A stretch of 64,000 nt of DNA from Lachnospiraceae bacterium FE2018 (GTDB lineage: Bacteria > Bacillota > Clostridia > Lachnospirales > Lachnospiraceae), in contig JNKK01000003.1 in assembly GCA_000702845.1 (NCBI GenBank), positions 102,123 through 166,122 on the forward strand, read 5' to 3'. Positions within the stretch are counted from its first letter, which is position 1; each line of letters opens with the position of its first letter. The notes under the pieces are model-generated. The model was not told the origin of the DNA. It searched no databases and was given only the letters and a program-made list of their open reading frames with translations. Positions 10,147 through 18,204 of the stretch are shown one piece after another. The position numbers and the translations under genes are program-made.

Positions 10147-10235
10147 TCCAAACATGTCATCGGTTTTTTATAATTTTTATGCTTTTTTTATTATTTCTTT
10201 GGTAATAATGTAACTTCTATGAAAATATTGCTTTT

Positions 10236-11663
10236 TTATTCGCGGCCGTCCCAACAATATGTGCAGAGTTTTTCACGGTCGATTCCAACCGCATCGATCA
10301 TATCGTCAAGGCGGTTATACCGCAGGGAAGTAAATTTCATCTCTTTGCAGATGCCGTCCAGCATGCGCTGATACCGCTCGGAATCCGGATTGACATACTC
10401 ATCCAGAATGTCGCGGGTGATCTCCTGTCCTTCTTCCTTGTTGATAATCCGTCTTGTGATCAGCTCCATCTCCGAAGTGGAACGTGAGAAATTTACATAC
10501 TTGCAGCCATATACCAGCGGCGGACATGCAGGTCTGACATGCACTTCTTTTGCGCCGATCTGGAACATAAACTGAGCTGTCTCATGCAGCTGCGTTCCGC
10601 GGACGATCGAATCATCGATCAGCATCAGCCGCTCCCCTTCGATCAGTTCATGGATCGGAATCAGTTTCATCTTCGCGATCAGGTTACGTTCTTTCTGAAT
10701 GGTCGGCATAAAAGAACGCGGCCATGTCGGTGTGTATTTGATAAACGGTCGTGTCAGCGGCACGCCTGACTCATTTGCGTAACCGATCGCGTGCGCCATA
10801 CCGGAATCCGGGATTCCCACGACGCCGTCGATGGTCTCCTTCGTATAAACGCCTTCTACCGCGTCGCGCTTTGCCATATTGGCACCGCAGTTATACCGCA
10901 TCTGCTCAACGGAGATCCCTTCGTAGCGGGAAGACGGATACCCGTAATAAATCCACAGGAACGTGCAGATCCGCATCTTGTCGCCCGGTTTCACCAGCGT
11001 CGTACAGGATTCCGGCGTGATCACGGCAATCTCACCCGGCCCCATTTCCTTATAATCATCGTAGCCGAGGTTCAGATACGCGAATGATTCAAAGGAAGCA
11101 CAGTACCCCTTTCCCTTTCTTCCGATGATCAGAGGCGTCCTGCCCATCAGATCTCTTGCCAGATAGATCCCGTCCGGTGTCATCAGTGCAATCGTCATAG
11201 AACCGTCAATGGTCTCCTGCGCGTACCGGATTCCTTCGATCAGATTGCCTTTCTGGTTAATCAGTGTCGCAACCAGTTCTGTCTGGTTAATATCTCCGCC
11301 GCTCATTTCCAGAAAATGCATCGTCCCCTGCTTGACCAGCTCTTTTTCGATCTCATTCACATTATTAACTTTTCCGACCGTTGTTATGGCATAGGTTCCG
11401 TGATGTGAACGGACGATCAGCGGCTGCGGCTCATAATCTGAAATGCAGCCGATTCCCATATATCCTTCCATCTTGCCGATGTCCCGGTCAAATTTTGTCC
11501 TGAACGGTGCGTTTTCTATATTATGAATTGCGCGGTCAAATCCCCGCTTCCCGTAGAGAACCATTCCGGCACGCCTTGTGCCGAGATGAGAGTGGTAATC
11601 GGTTCCGAAAAAAAGATCAAATACACAATCCTGTTTTAATGCCGATGCAAATATTCCGCCCAT
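10236..11663 (-). CDS. PurF-like amidophosphoribosyltransferase family protein lacking the glutaminase cysteine
   Basis: A 475-residue protein with the two-domain plan of amidophosphoribosyltransferase: N-terminal class II glutaminase fold and C-terminal PRPP-binding domain (GIPDSGMAHAIGYA; LMLIDDSIVRGTQ; GAKEVHVRPACPP). The terminal CTYCWDG resembles the iron-sulphur ligand segment of Bacillus-type PurF. In true PurF the chain starts Met-Cys-Gly and the cysteine is the glutaminase nucleophile; here it starts MGGIFASALKQDC with Gly at that place. The start is secure because AGGAG lies five bases before the ATG. It therefore may use free ammonia, have another substrate, or be regulatory. No other pur gene is near, which also argues against a housekeeping purine role. 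Upstream neighbour is the GDPD gene, same strand, 146 bp away. Confidence 0.85.
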   Translation of the reverse strand: MGGIFASALKQDCVFDLFFGTDYHSHLGTRRAGMVLYGKRGFDRAIHNIENAPFRTKFDRDIGKMEGYMGIGCISDYEPQPLIVRSHHGTYAITTVGKVNNVNEIEKELVKQGTMHFLEMSGGDINQTELVATLINQKGNLIEGIRYAQETIDGSMTIALMTPDGIYLARDLMGRTPLIIGRKGKGYCASFESFAYLNLGYDDYKEMGPGEIAVITPESCTTLVKPGDKMRICTFLWIYYGYPSSRYEGISVEQMRYNCGANMAKRDAVEGVYTKETIDGVVGIPDSGMAHAIGYANESGVPLTRPFIKYTPTWPRSFMPTIQKERNLIAKMKLIPIHELIEGERLMLIDDSIVRGTQLHETAQFMFQIGAKEVHVRPACPPLVYGCKYVNFSRSTSEMELITRRIINKEEGQEITRDILDEYVNPDSERYQRMLDGICKEMKFTSLRYNRLDDMIDAVGIDREKLCTYCWDGRE

Positions 11664-11809
11664 ATGATCTCCTTTGCAAACTGCTGCCGACTGTCAGTCG
11701 TTCGTATTCCCTGCTGCGTCTCTGTCTAAAAAACTCCTCTGTTAATCCCGCACCTATGCTAACACGCCTTTTTCTATATGGCAACATATAAAATAGTTAT
11801 AATACGCTC

Positions 11810-13729
11810 TTACAATCCTCCCATTATATTATCCAGTATATGATTAATAATCCGAAGATATTCCTGCTCGATATCGCCCGTCTGGCTTTTCTCGATACAC
11901 TCTTTTGCCAGCAGAATATTATCCGTAATGATATTGTCCACGTTCTTGCTGATCATTTCATTAATATTATAGCGGTTGTTAACTGTCCATGCGTACAGCT
12001 GTTTTCCACGGTTGTGCACACGGCTCACCATCTGATCCGTCACACTGGTATGACGCACGCTGAATGCATCAGCCGCCTCCAGTCTGCTGATGCCGCCATA
12101 TGCAAATCCCATCACATAAACAGTGGAGATGGTTTCATCGAGCTCTTTCACTTTTTGAATCGAGTTATAATTCTGGGAAGTCACGACACAGTTTCCTGTA
12201 AAATTCTCTTCCTGAATCATCTGCACAAGCTTTTCTTCAAGGCCTTCCTCCTGCACAGAAGGCTTGATCTCAATATTTAAAGGGATGTTAGCCTCTTTGG
12301 CAAATTCGATCACTTCCCGGAGCAGCGGAATCCGCACTCCCATAAATGCGCCGTCGAACCGGCTTCCGGCATCCAGCTTTACAATCTCTGCGTAAGGGAG
12401 CGACCAGGCAAATGCATCAACGCCTGTTGTCCGCTTGAAGTTGCTGTCATGCATCACAAAAATCTGACCGTCACTGCTCATATGAACATCAAGTTCAATC
12501 CAGTCGGCACCGAGATCTACCGCCCCCTGAAAGGCGGCCATTGTATTCTCAGGAAAATCGGCTGAAGCACCTCTGTGTGCAGTAACCTCCATTGTATGCA
12601 GATATTCAATCTTCGGGTTAAACCAGCCGCGCTGCAGCGCACTGAGATAAAAAGTGATTGCCGCAATCGAGATGACAATCATACACCATTCGATTATCAG
12701 AATCTTTTTCCGGTGCTTTTTTTCGATCACCATGAACTGAGCGAATTCTTCCGGTGTAACCACACCGTCATGATTCAGATCCTGTTGTTCAAATTCCTTC
12801 GCCGTACGTTTCTGAACCGGAATGCTGATCACCGGCTCACCCTTCTGCGCCTTGTGATCATAGTACAGCAGACAGATAAATACATAGGCGAACGGCATGC
12901 CGAATACCGTAAAGACAATCAGCGTAATCAGCAGCACAATCATTGTCACGGAGATAGAAAGTGCATTCAGCCGATCTGACCACGGAAACAGTCTGCTGAA
13001 AAAAACGACCAGAAAAAGCTCCACTGCGATCAGCAGGCCATACAGTCCGAGATAGATGATCTGCTGCAGCCAGAAAACAAACAAATCATGTATACGGTGT
13101 CCTTTTCCCAGCGCAGCGCTTTTTTTACAGGCATCAGAAACAGTGCACCCCTCCAGCGCGACATAATGAAACGCGTACATCCAGTGCAGGAAAACAACCA
13201 GCAGAATTACGATTCCGATCCCGGCCGCAATCCACGGAACCGGATGTCTCGAAATCTGCCGGGACAGATTTGAAGGAAGTGCCAGACGGTCCAGCGCCCC
13301 CGGAATCAGGCTCACGCTGCTGAGCATCAGCAGAAGAACCAGAATCGGAACAACCGTGATTCGTTTTGCGCGCAGCAGCGTTCTGGCATTAAAGAGCGCA
13401 AACCGGAATGCGTTAATAATATCCGTTTTCTTTTTGTGATAGGATTGGTCGATAATATAGATAACTGCGCCGACATCCAGTATCACATAGATGCCGACGG
13501 CAGTCAGAAGAATCAGCGGACAGATCAAAAAGAGCGGATTTTTCAGAAATTTGAATATATTCTCCGCTGTCAGATACGAATAGCCGGTCAGAAACATCGT
13601 CAGCTGAATGGTTCCGTAAATCAGCGGAATAAACAGCGCCGTCGTTGCAAGCTTATAAATCAGCTCAAATCCGGCAAGAACCCCGATATTCCGATTAATA
13701 ACAGCCAGCGCTGTTTTCAGTCGTCTCAT
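11810..13729 (-). CDS. Membrane-anchored glycerophosphodiester phosphodiesterase with EF-hand-like loop
   Basis: 639 residues: about 300 residues with six to eight hydrophobic helices (GDPD membrane-domain type), a soluble linker, one more helix near residue 350, then a GDPD catalytic domain (about 380-620) carrying AHRGASADFPENT, IELDVHMSSDG, FVMHD and NIEIKP, the usual metal and catalytic residues. It should cleave glycerophosphodiesters from lipids or teichoic acids at the membrane surface. The linker contains DLNHDGVVTPEEF, a good match to a single calcium-binding EF-hand or dockerin-type loop. It starts nine bases after the yjbQ stop codon, whose GGGTGAG end may serve as ribosome site, so it is coupled to yjbQ. 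Confidence 0.9.
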   Translation of the reverse strand: MRRLKTALAVINRNIGVLAGFELIYKLATTALFIPLIYGTIQLTMFLTGYSYLTAENIFKFLKNPLFLICPLILLTAVGIYVILDVGAVIYIIDQSYHKKKTDIINAFRFALFNARTLLRAKRITVVPILVLLLMLSSVSLIPGALDRLALPSNLSRQISRHPVPWIAAGIGIVILLVVFLHWMYAFHYVALEGCTVSDACKKSAALGKGHRIHDLFVFWLQQIIYLGLYGLLIAVELFLVVFFSRLFPWSDRLNALSISVTMIVLLITLIVFTVFGMPFAYVFICLLYYDHKAQKGEPVISIPVQKRTAKEFEQQDLNHDGVVTPEEFAQFMVIEKKHRKKILIIEWCMIVISIAAITFYLSALQRGWFNPKIEYLHTMEVTAHRGASADFPENTMAAFQGAVDLGADWIELDVHMSSDGQIFVMHDSNFKRTTGVDAFAWSLPYAEIVKLDAGSRFDGAFMGVRIPLLREVIEFAKEANIPLNIEIKPSVQEEGLEEKLVQMIQEENFTGNCVVTSQNYNSIQKVKELDETISTVYVMGFAYGGISRLEAADAFSVRHTSVTDQMVSRVHNRGKQLYAWTVNNRYNINEMISKNVDNIITDNILLAKECIEKSQTGDIEQEYLRIINHILDNIMGGL

Positions 13730-13738
13730 ACTTTATAA

Positions 13739-14191
13739 TTACTCACCCATTACCTGAAATACAATCTCTCTGTGACGGTCACGTGTATCACACTCGACCA
13801 GTGTCAGATTCTGCCATGGTCCGATCGTAATTCTTCCGTCCACAAACGGAATTGTGATAAACGGAGAGAGAATCGCAGACTTAATGTGACTCGATCCGTT
13901 GTCATCTCCCCATGTCTCGTGATGCTTATAATAAACAACGCGGCCGTCCTTATCCAGATAAGGCGAGATAATATCCAGTGCCATTTTCAAATCACGCGTC
14001 ACCATCCCCGGCTCGAATTCCAGTGTTGTAAGCGCCGCGACTCCGCCGGTTGTAAATCCGGTAATGATTCCGTCTTTTATCTTTTTCTTTTCACACGCCG
14101 CGCGCACCGCGCTGCGAAAATCACCGGTTACATCGATCATGCCCATGTGACCACGGGTATGGTATTCTTTAATCTCTGTATAAACTGCCAT
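13739..14191 (-). CDS. yjbQ: YjbQ/UPF0047 family protein
   Basis: A 150-residue single-domain protein. The family signature is clear: GMIDVTGDF, a small GGVAALTTLE segment, and the metal-site region KHHETWGDDNGSSHIKSAIL, then IGPWQNLTLVECD. Family members have been linked to thiamine-phosphate synthase side activity, but the physiological role is not settled. AAGGAG precedes the ATG. It lies between the unknown 14216-14923 gene and the GDPD gene in a leftward operon. Confidence 0.93.
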   Translation of the reverse strand: MAVYTEIKEYHTRGHMGMIDVTGDFRSAVRAACEKKKIKDGIITGFTTGGVAALTTLEFEPGMVTRDLKMALDIISPYLDKDGRVVYYKHHETWGDDNGSSHIKSAILSPFITIPFVDGRITIGPWQNLTLVECDTRDRHREIVFQVMGE

Positions 14192-14215
14192 TTTATCTCC
14201 TTCCCATACCGGGGT

Positions 14216-14923
14216 TTACAGCCGCGGCCTCACGTCATCTCCTCCGGGCGCCGGATACTGCGTCGGAAACCGGAGCGATGCCATATAGCGCCGCGGATTC
14301 TTTGCCGGTTCAATATCATTATCTTCCAGATACCTGTTCAGGAAATAAGTTTCCTTGTCGTTTTTATCATCCGTCATCAGCAGACGGTAGCGGCATGCGC
14401 GGTGCAGAATTACATTTGCGAGATATTCAGCATCTGCATTTCCCCGGAAAATAATATCCAGATACCATCTGGCCTCTGAGAGATCACGGTAGTACAGCCG
14501 CACGCACTCTTCTGTACTGCGGCTGACCTTTCGCTGGTAACTGATCTGGGAAACCCATTCATACCGGATCATGCCGGCCAGTGTCAGCGCACGTTCTCCC
14601 CGCGGATCATCATACCTGTCAGTCCGAAAGACTGCAGCCCTTGTTTCGTCATCATGTTCACTTTTTTCATATGCAGGAATCCGGATCATAACGCGGGAAT
14701 CTGTGATGTAAAACTCCACCGGAACCCCACTGTAGTGAAGCATCTCGATTTCATCGCCGTCTTCATCGATTTTATACAGATATGCCGCCCGCGCGATGTG
14801 ACGGCGGATCCGCATACCATCCCAAGGTTCAAAGCAGACTTCACCGTCCGGATCGAGATTCACGAACCGGTAAGGATCCTCACGATATCCGTTTTCCACG
14901 AGATAGACTGCCTGATAACTCAC
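14216..14923 (-). CDS. Unknown protein, downstream of AsnB-like gene
   Basis: A 235-residue soluble, charged protein that I do not recognise. The chain opens SYQAVYLVENGYREDPYRFV after its start and includes WDGMRIRRHIARAAYLYKID, a long Arg/Tyr-rich middle and a Pro/Gly-rich end. No signal peptide, membrane segment or known catalytic motif is visible. A GTG start at 14923 is preferred: AAGGAA lies six bases upstream, whereas the longer TTG frame has no ribosome site. The gap to the AsnB-like gene is 48 bp and to yjbQ 24 bp, so it is almost certainly cotranscribed with both. A role tied to the AsnB-like enzyme is inference from position only. Confidence 0.75.
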   Translation of the reverse strand: MSYQAVYLVENGYREDPYRFVNLDPDGEVCFEPWDGMRIRRHIARAAYLYKIDEDGDEIEMLHYSGVPVEFYITDSRVMIRIPAYEKSEHDDETRAAVFRTDRYDDPRGERALTLAGMIRYEWVSQISYQRKVSRSTEECVRLYYRDLSEARWYLDIIFRGNADAEYLANVILHRACRYRLLMTDDKNDKETYFLNRYLEDNDIEPAKNPRRYMASLRFPTQYPAPGGDDVRPRL

Positions 14924-14971
14924 TGCCAGTTCCTTTCTGAACAAATAAATATGCAACAGCCCGGCGGGCGT

Positions 14972-16507
14972 TTATACACCAAAGTAAATGTCATACCAGA
15001 CAAGAAACGTATAAATGGTCCATACCTTGCGCCACAGATCAGAATCTCCCGCAAGATAAGCATCCAGAATCGCATTGATCTCTTCCGGCTTAAAGAACTT
15101 CGCCGCAGTTTCGCTCTTAAACTTTGCGAGAACATCCTGATTATACCGGCTGTCAGCCATCCAGATCCGGATCGGCACAATGAAGCCCAGTTTCTTCCGG
15201 AAAGCAATCTCTTCCGGAAGTACTTTTGCGGCTGCCGTGCGGAATGCGACTTTATTCTGCTCCTCATTGACCTTGAAACGGGAAGGCATACGGGACGCAA
15301 TGTCAAATACGCGCCGGTCTGTCAGCGGCATCCGGATTTCCAGTCCCACAGCAGTACTCATCTTGTCGACATTAAGATAAATATCCCCTTCCAGCCAGAT
15401 CTGAATATCCACATCCGACATCTTCGTCAGCGGATCCAGGCCTTCAGTTTCTTTATAAATATCTTCCGCGAGATGAATCGGAAGGACATTCTCATCATAG
15501 TGCTGCAGAATGCGCTTCTTCTCATCCTCCTTCATGATGTTGGTATTGCCGACATAGAACGTCTTCAGATTCTCACCGTAACGCTCAGCGTTTCGGTACA
15601 TGTTGTAGCCGCCGAAAAATTCGTCTGCTCCCTCACCTGAATAGCAGAGTTTCGTTTCTTTTGCCGTTTCACGGCACGCAATCGCGAAGGCAATCGCAGA
15701 TGCATCCGCCAGCGGCTGTTCCATATGTTCCATAACAAACGGAACAACTGCAAAATAATCCTCCGGTGTAACCAGGCAGCGCGTATTCTGTCTGCCCAGA
15801 ATCCGTGCTGTCTCTGCTGCCAGCGGTGACTCGTCGAAACGCGGCTCTTCATAACCGCAGGAACCTGTCATCTGCACATCCGACATAGCCAGAACATAAG
15901 AAGAATCCACACCGCCTGACAGGAAGGACCACGCATCCTCATCAGGCTCTTTCACCTCCGGCATCACCGTCTGAATAGTCTCATGAATCTCATCTGCCCA
16001 GTCTTCCAGCGTTTTACTCTCATCCGGATGGAATTCCGGAGTCCAGTAGCGGCGGATTTCCGTCTTTCCGTCTTTCCGGATCAGACAGCGCCCGGGCATC
16101 AGCTTTTTCAGTCCTTTGAAAAATGTCTCCTCTCCGGCAACGTAGGTCAGAGAAAGATACAGCTGCAGCATTGACTCATTCAGTTCCTTTACAAAACCCG
16201 GCTGCTCGAGAATCGGACGGATCATCGTACCGTAAAGCAGTTCTCCGTCAGCTGTCTCATAATAGTAAAATGGTTTTGTGCCGAACGGATCGCGCACGCA
16301 GAACAGCTTCTCCTCATCTGCATCCCAGAGGGCAAATGCAAACATACCGTGCAGATGCAGCGGCATCTCCTCGCCCCAGGTCTCATATGCCTTTAACAGA
16401 ATCTGCTGCTCCCGCGCTTCACGCGAAAGTGCTGTATCAATTCCCAGTTCCTCCGCCAGTGCCTTCCAGTTCCGGATGTGGCCGCGGTATTCTCGAATCT
16501 CTGTCAT
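14972..16507 (-). CDS. Asparagine-synthase-like protein with truncated glutaminase domain
   Basis: 511 residues. The synthetase half is complete: pyrophosphatase loop SFLSGGVDSSYVLA, LCYSGEGADEFFGGYNMY, and EIRMPLTDRRVFDIA. Glutamine-dependent AsnB begins Met-Cys-Gly and carries about 75 residues before the LxxNGEIYNYxEL segment; here the chain opens MTEIREYRGHIRNWKALAEE, equivalent to that segment, so the nucleophile cysteine and first glutaminase strands are missing. The rest of the domain (MFAFALWDADEEKLFCVRDPFGTKPFYY, read in parts) is kept. The start is well supported (AAGGAG six bases before ATG), so this is not a simple frameshift. It could work with free ammonia or amidate or adenylate another substrate. 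First gene of a leftward operon; the GCATGC array lies immediately upstream. Confidence 0.85.
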   Translation of the reverse strand: MTEIREYRGHIRNWKALAEELGIDTALSREAREQQILLKAYETWGEEMPLHLHGMFAFALWDADEEKLFCVRDPFGTKPFYYYETADGELLYGTMIRPILEQPGFVKELNESMLQLYLSLTYVAGEETFFKGLKKLMPGRCLIRKDGKTEIRRYWTPEFHPDESKTLEDWADEIHETIQTVMPEVKEPDEDAWSFLSGGVDSSYVLAMSDVQMTGSCGYEEPRFDESPLAAETARILGRQNTRCLVTPEDYFAVVPFVMEHMEQPLADASAIAFAIACRETAKETKLCYSGEGADEFFGGYNMYRNAERYGENLKTFYVGNTNIMKEDEKKRILQHYDENVLPIHLAEDIYKETEGLDPLTKMSDVDIQIWLEGDIYLNVDKMSTAVGLEIRMPLTDRRVFDIASRMPSRFKVNEEQNKVAFRTAAAKVLPEEIAFRKKLGFIVPIRIWMADSRYNQDVLAKFKSETAAKFFKPEEINAILDAYLAGDSDLWRKVWTIYTFLVWYDIYFGV

Positions 16508-16567
16508 GTACTTCTCCTTAATAATCCTATCTGTTCTCTTTCCTGTAGATTGAGGTTTGTCGTAAAT

Positions 16568-16920
16568 GCATGCAAAAAACTATTGTGTAAAGATTATGCA
16601 CGCTTTTTAATATCTGATATACGTGCAGTTTTTTCTATTTTCAAGAAACTGCATGCCTTTTATCCCTGTACAGGCATGCAGTTCTTCCCTGTTTTAGGAA
16701 AACGCATGCTTTTTATCCCTGCACAGGCATGCAGTTCTTCCCTGTTTTAGAAAAACGCATGCTTTTTGTCTCTGCACAGGCATGCAGTTCTTCTTTGTTT
16801 TTGGAAAACGCATGCCTCATGCTCTTAATCCGACATGCTAATCGGCTCGTATTTGAAATAATGCATGCTTTATAACAATTCGCAGGCAGGCAAAACATCT
16901 TAAAACAAACAAATGCATGC
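16568..16920. repeat. GCATGC phased array, copy 1
   Basis: Palindromic GCATGC anchors, some degenerate, occur at 16568, 16598, 16621, 16651, 16674, 16704, 16727, 16757, 16780, 16810, 16833, 16863, 16886 and 16915: alternating 30- and 23-bp steps, a 53-bp period. Adjacent anchors 23 bp apart form hairpins (AACTGCATGCC / GGCATGCAGTT). The array fills the gap between cysK and the AsnB-like gene and shares both outer ends with copy 2 at 48.7 kb. No open frame in it looks coding. Confidence 0.9.
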
Positions 16921-16961
16921 TCATATCCCATCATAAAGAATGATTAACCCGGCGCCCCCGC

Positions 16962-17894
16962 TCAATGTTCCTCAAACAGCGGCGTGCTGAAATACCGCTC
17001 GCCGGTATCCGGCAGTACTGTCACAACGGTCCTGCCCCGTCCGAGTTCCTTCGCCATCTTCAGCGCCGCACACACATTTGTTCCGCTGGAAATACCACAG
17101 AGGATTCCCTCCTCAAGTGCCAGCCGCTGTGTCATCGTAATCGCTTCTTCATCTGTCACAACGTAAATTCCGGTGTAAATGTTCTGATCCAGAATATCCG
17201 GAATCAGTCCGTCGCCGATCCCCATCTGCATATGTGTTCCGATGCTGCCGCCGGAAAGAATTGCAGCGTGCTCCGGCTCGACTGCACAGATACGGATCTG
17301 CGGATTCTTTTCTTTGAGAACCTGTCCGATTCCCGTGATCGTTCCGCCTGTACCGATGCCGGAACAGAATCCGTCGATCGGCCGGTTCACCTGATCAAGA
17401 ATCTCCAGACCTGTGTGACGAAGATGTGCCAGAACATTATCACTGTTGGAAAACTGATCCGGTACAAATACATTCGGATCTGATGCTTTCATTTCTTTTG
17501 CGATCTCGATACACCGGTCGATACATTCACCGATATTATTATCATCGTGTACCAGCCGCACCTCGGCGCCATACTGTTTCATCAGAAGCGAGCGCTCACG
17601 GCTGACCGAATCCGGCATAATAATGATCACTTTGTATCCCTTAACTGCCCCGACCAGAGAAAGGCCGATTCCCTGGTTTCCGCTTGTAGGCTCAACAATA
17701 ACCATGCCCGGCTTCAGATCCCCGCGCTTCTCAGCTTCCTGGATCATCTGAAGGGCTGTGCGGGTTTTGATCGATCCGCCGATATTCATCCCTTCATATT
17801 TCACAAAAACATCTGCATCATCCGGGCCAACAAGCTTGTTGAGACGGATCATCGGGGTGTTGCCAACTGCTTCCAGAATATTTTCAAAAACCAT
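16962..17894 (-). CDS. cysK: Cysteine synthase family protein (PLP-dependent)
   Basis: A 310-residue fold-type II PLP enzyme, expected to make cysteine from O-acetylserine and sulphide. Motifs: EAVGNTPMIRLNKL, the PLP lysine in GGSIKTRTA, VEPTSGNQGIGLS, the phosphate loop GIGTGGTITGIG and GISSGTNVCAAL. Two positions differ from standard CysK: SIKTR instead of SVKDR and SGNQG instead of SGNTG, in the sulphate/substrate loop, so a related beta-replacement reaction is possible. ATG at 17894 is chosen over the TTG three bases upstream; AGGAG is ten bases before it. A clean promoter lies 84 bp upstream. Transcription downstream would run into the GCATGC array. Confidence 0.88.
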   Translation of the reverse strand: MVFENILEAVGNTPMIRLNKLVGPDDADVFVKYEGMNIGGSIKTRTALQMIQEAEKRGDLKPGMVIVEPTSGNQGIGLSLVGAVKGYKVIIIMPDSVSRERSLLMKQYGAEVRLVHDDNNIGECIDRCIEIAKEMKASDPNVFVPDQFSNSDNVLAHLRHTGLEILDQVNRPIDGFCSGIGTGGTITGIGQVLKEKNPQIRICAVEPEHAAILSGGSIGTHMQMGIGDGLIPDILDQNIYTGIYVVTDEEAITMTQRLALEEGILCGISSGTNVCAALKMAKELGRGRTVVTVLPDTGERYFSTPLFEEH

Positions 17895-17977
17895 CAAACC
17901 AAATCTCCTGCTTCCATTTATTTCCTTCCGGCCGGATCCGCAAAACCTCTGTAAATCCGACCTGAACCGTATCCTTT

Positions 17978-18006
17978 ATCATAACCCATCCTGACTCACA
18001 CGTCAA
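17978..18006 (-). promoter_or_regulatory. Predicted promoter of cysK
   Basis: Minus strand TTGACG, 17-bp spacer, TATGAT. The transcript leader would be about 80 nt and shows no T-box or other riboswitch landmark that I recognise. Confidence 0.65.
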
Positions 18007-18045
18007 AACCTTTCGCATCTCAATATCCTGGTGCCGGAGACGGGA

Positions 18046-18195
18046 TTGACAATTGTTTCCTGCGAAATCCTTCGCACGGGCAGGGGTGAAACATTGTCTC
18101 AATGCGAATTCTTCCCTGGCAGCAGGAGACGGAGAGATATTTGTCTTCTGCGAATCCCACCTGAGCAAGAAGACAAATATCGCTCCGTCTCCTGC
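18046..18195. repeat. Two adjacent long hairpins between SEC-C gene and cysK
   Basis: Positions 18122-18149 and 18168-18195 are 28-bp inverted repeats with one mismatch around an 18-base loop. Next to them, 18046-18102 holds a second imperfect inverted repeat (GACAATTGTTTC / GAAACATTGTC). TGCGAA recurs at 18061, 18103 and 18149. The block begins nine bases after the SEC-C stop and ends before the cysK promoter. No T-run follows, so it is not a standard terminator. Confidence 0.75.
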
Positions 18196-18204
18196 CTCGA
18201 CACA

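Noticed and set aside
10236..11663. Sequencing error or frameshift hiding the PurF cysteine
   Set aside because: The ribosome site is correctly spaced before MGGIF, and the downstream sequence is continuous and in frame with the family.
17884..18168. Small open frame between cysK and the SEC-C gene
   Set aside because: It overlaps the cysK promoter, ribosome site and start, and its first half lies in hairpin repeats.
17895..18204. T-box or other riboswitch for cysK
   Set aside because: No T-box conserved sequence and no terminator/antiterminator between the promoter and the gene; the hairpins lie upstream of the promoter.
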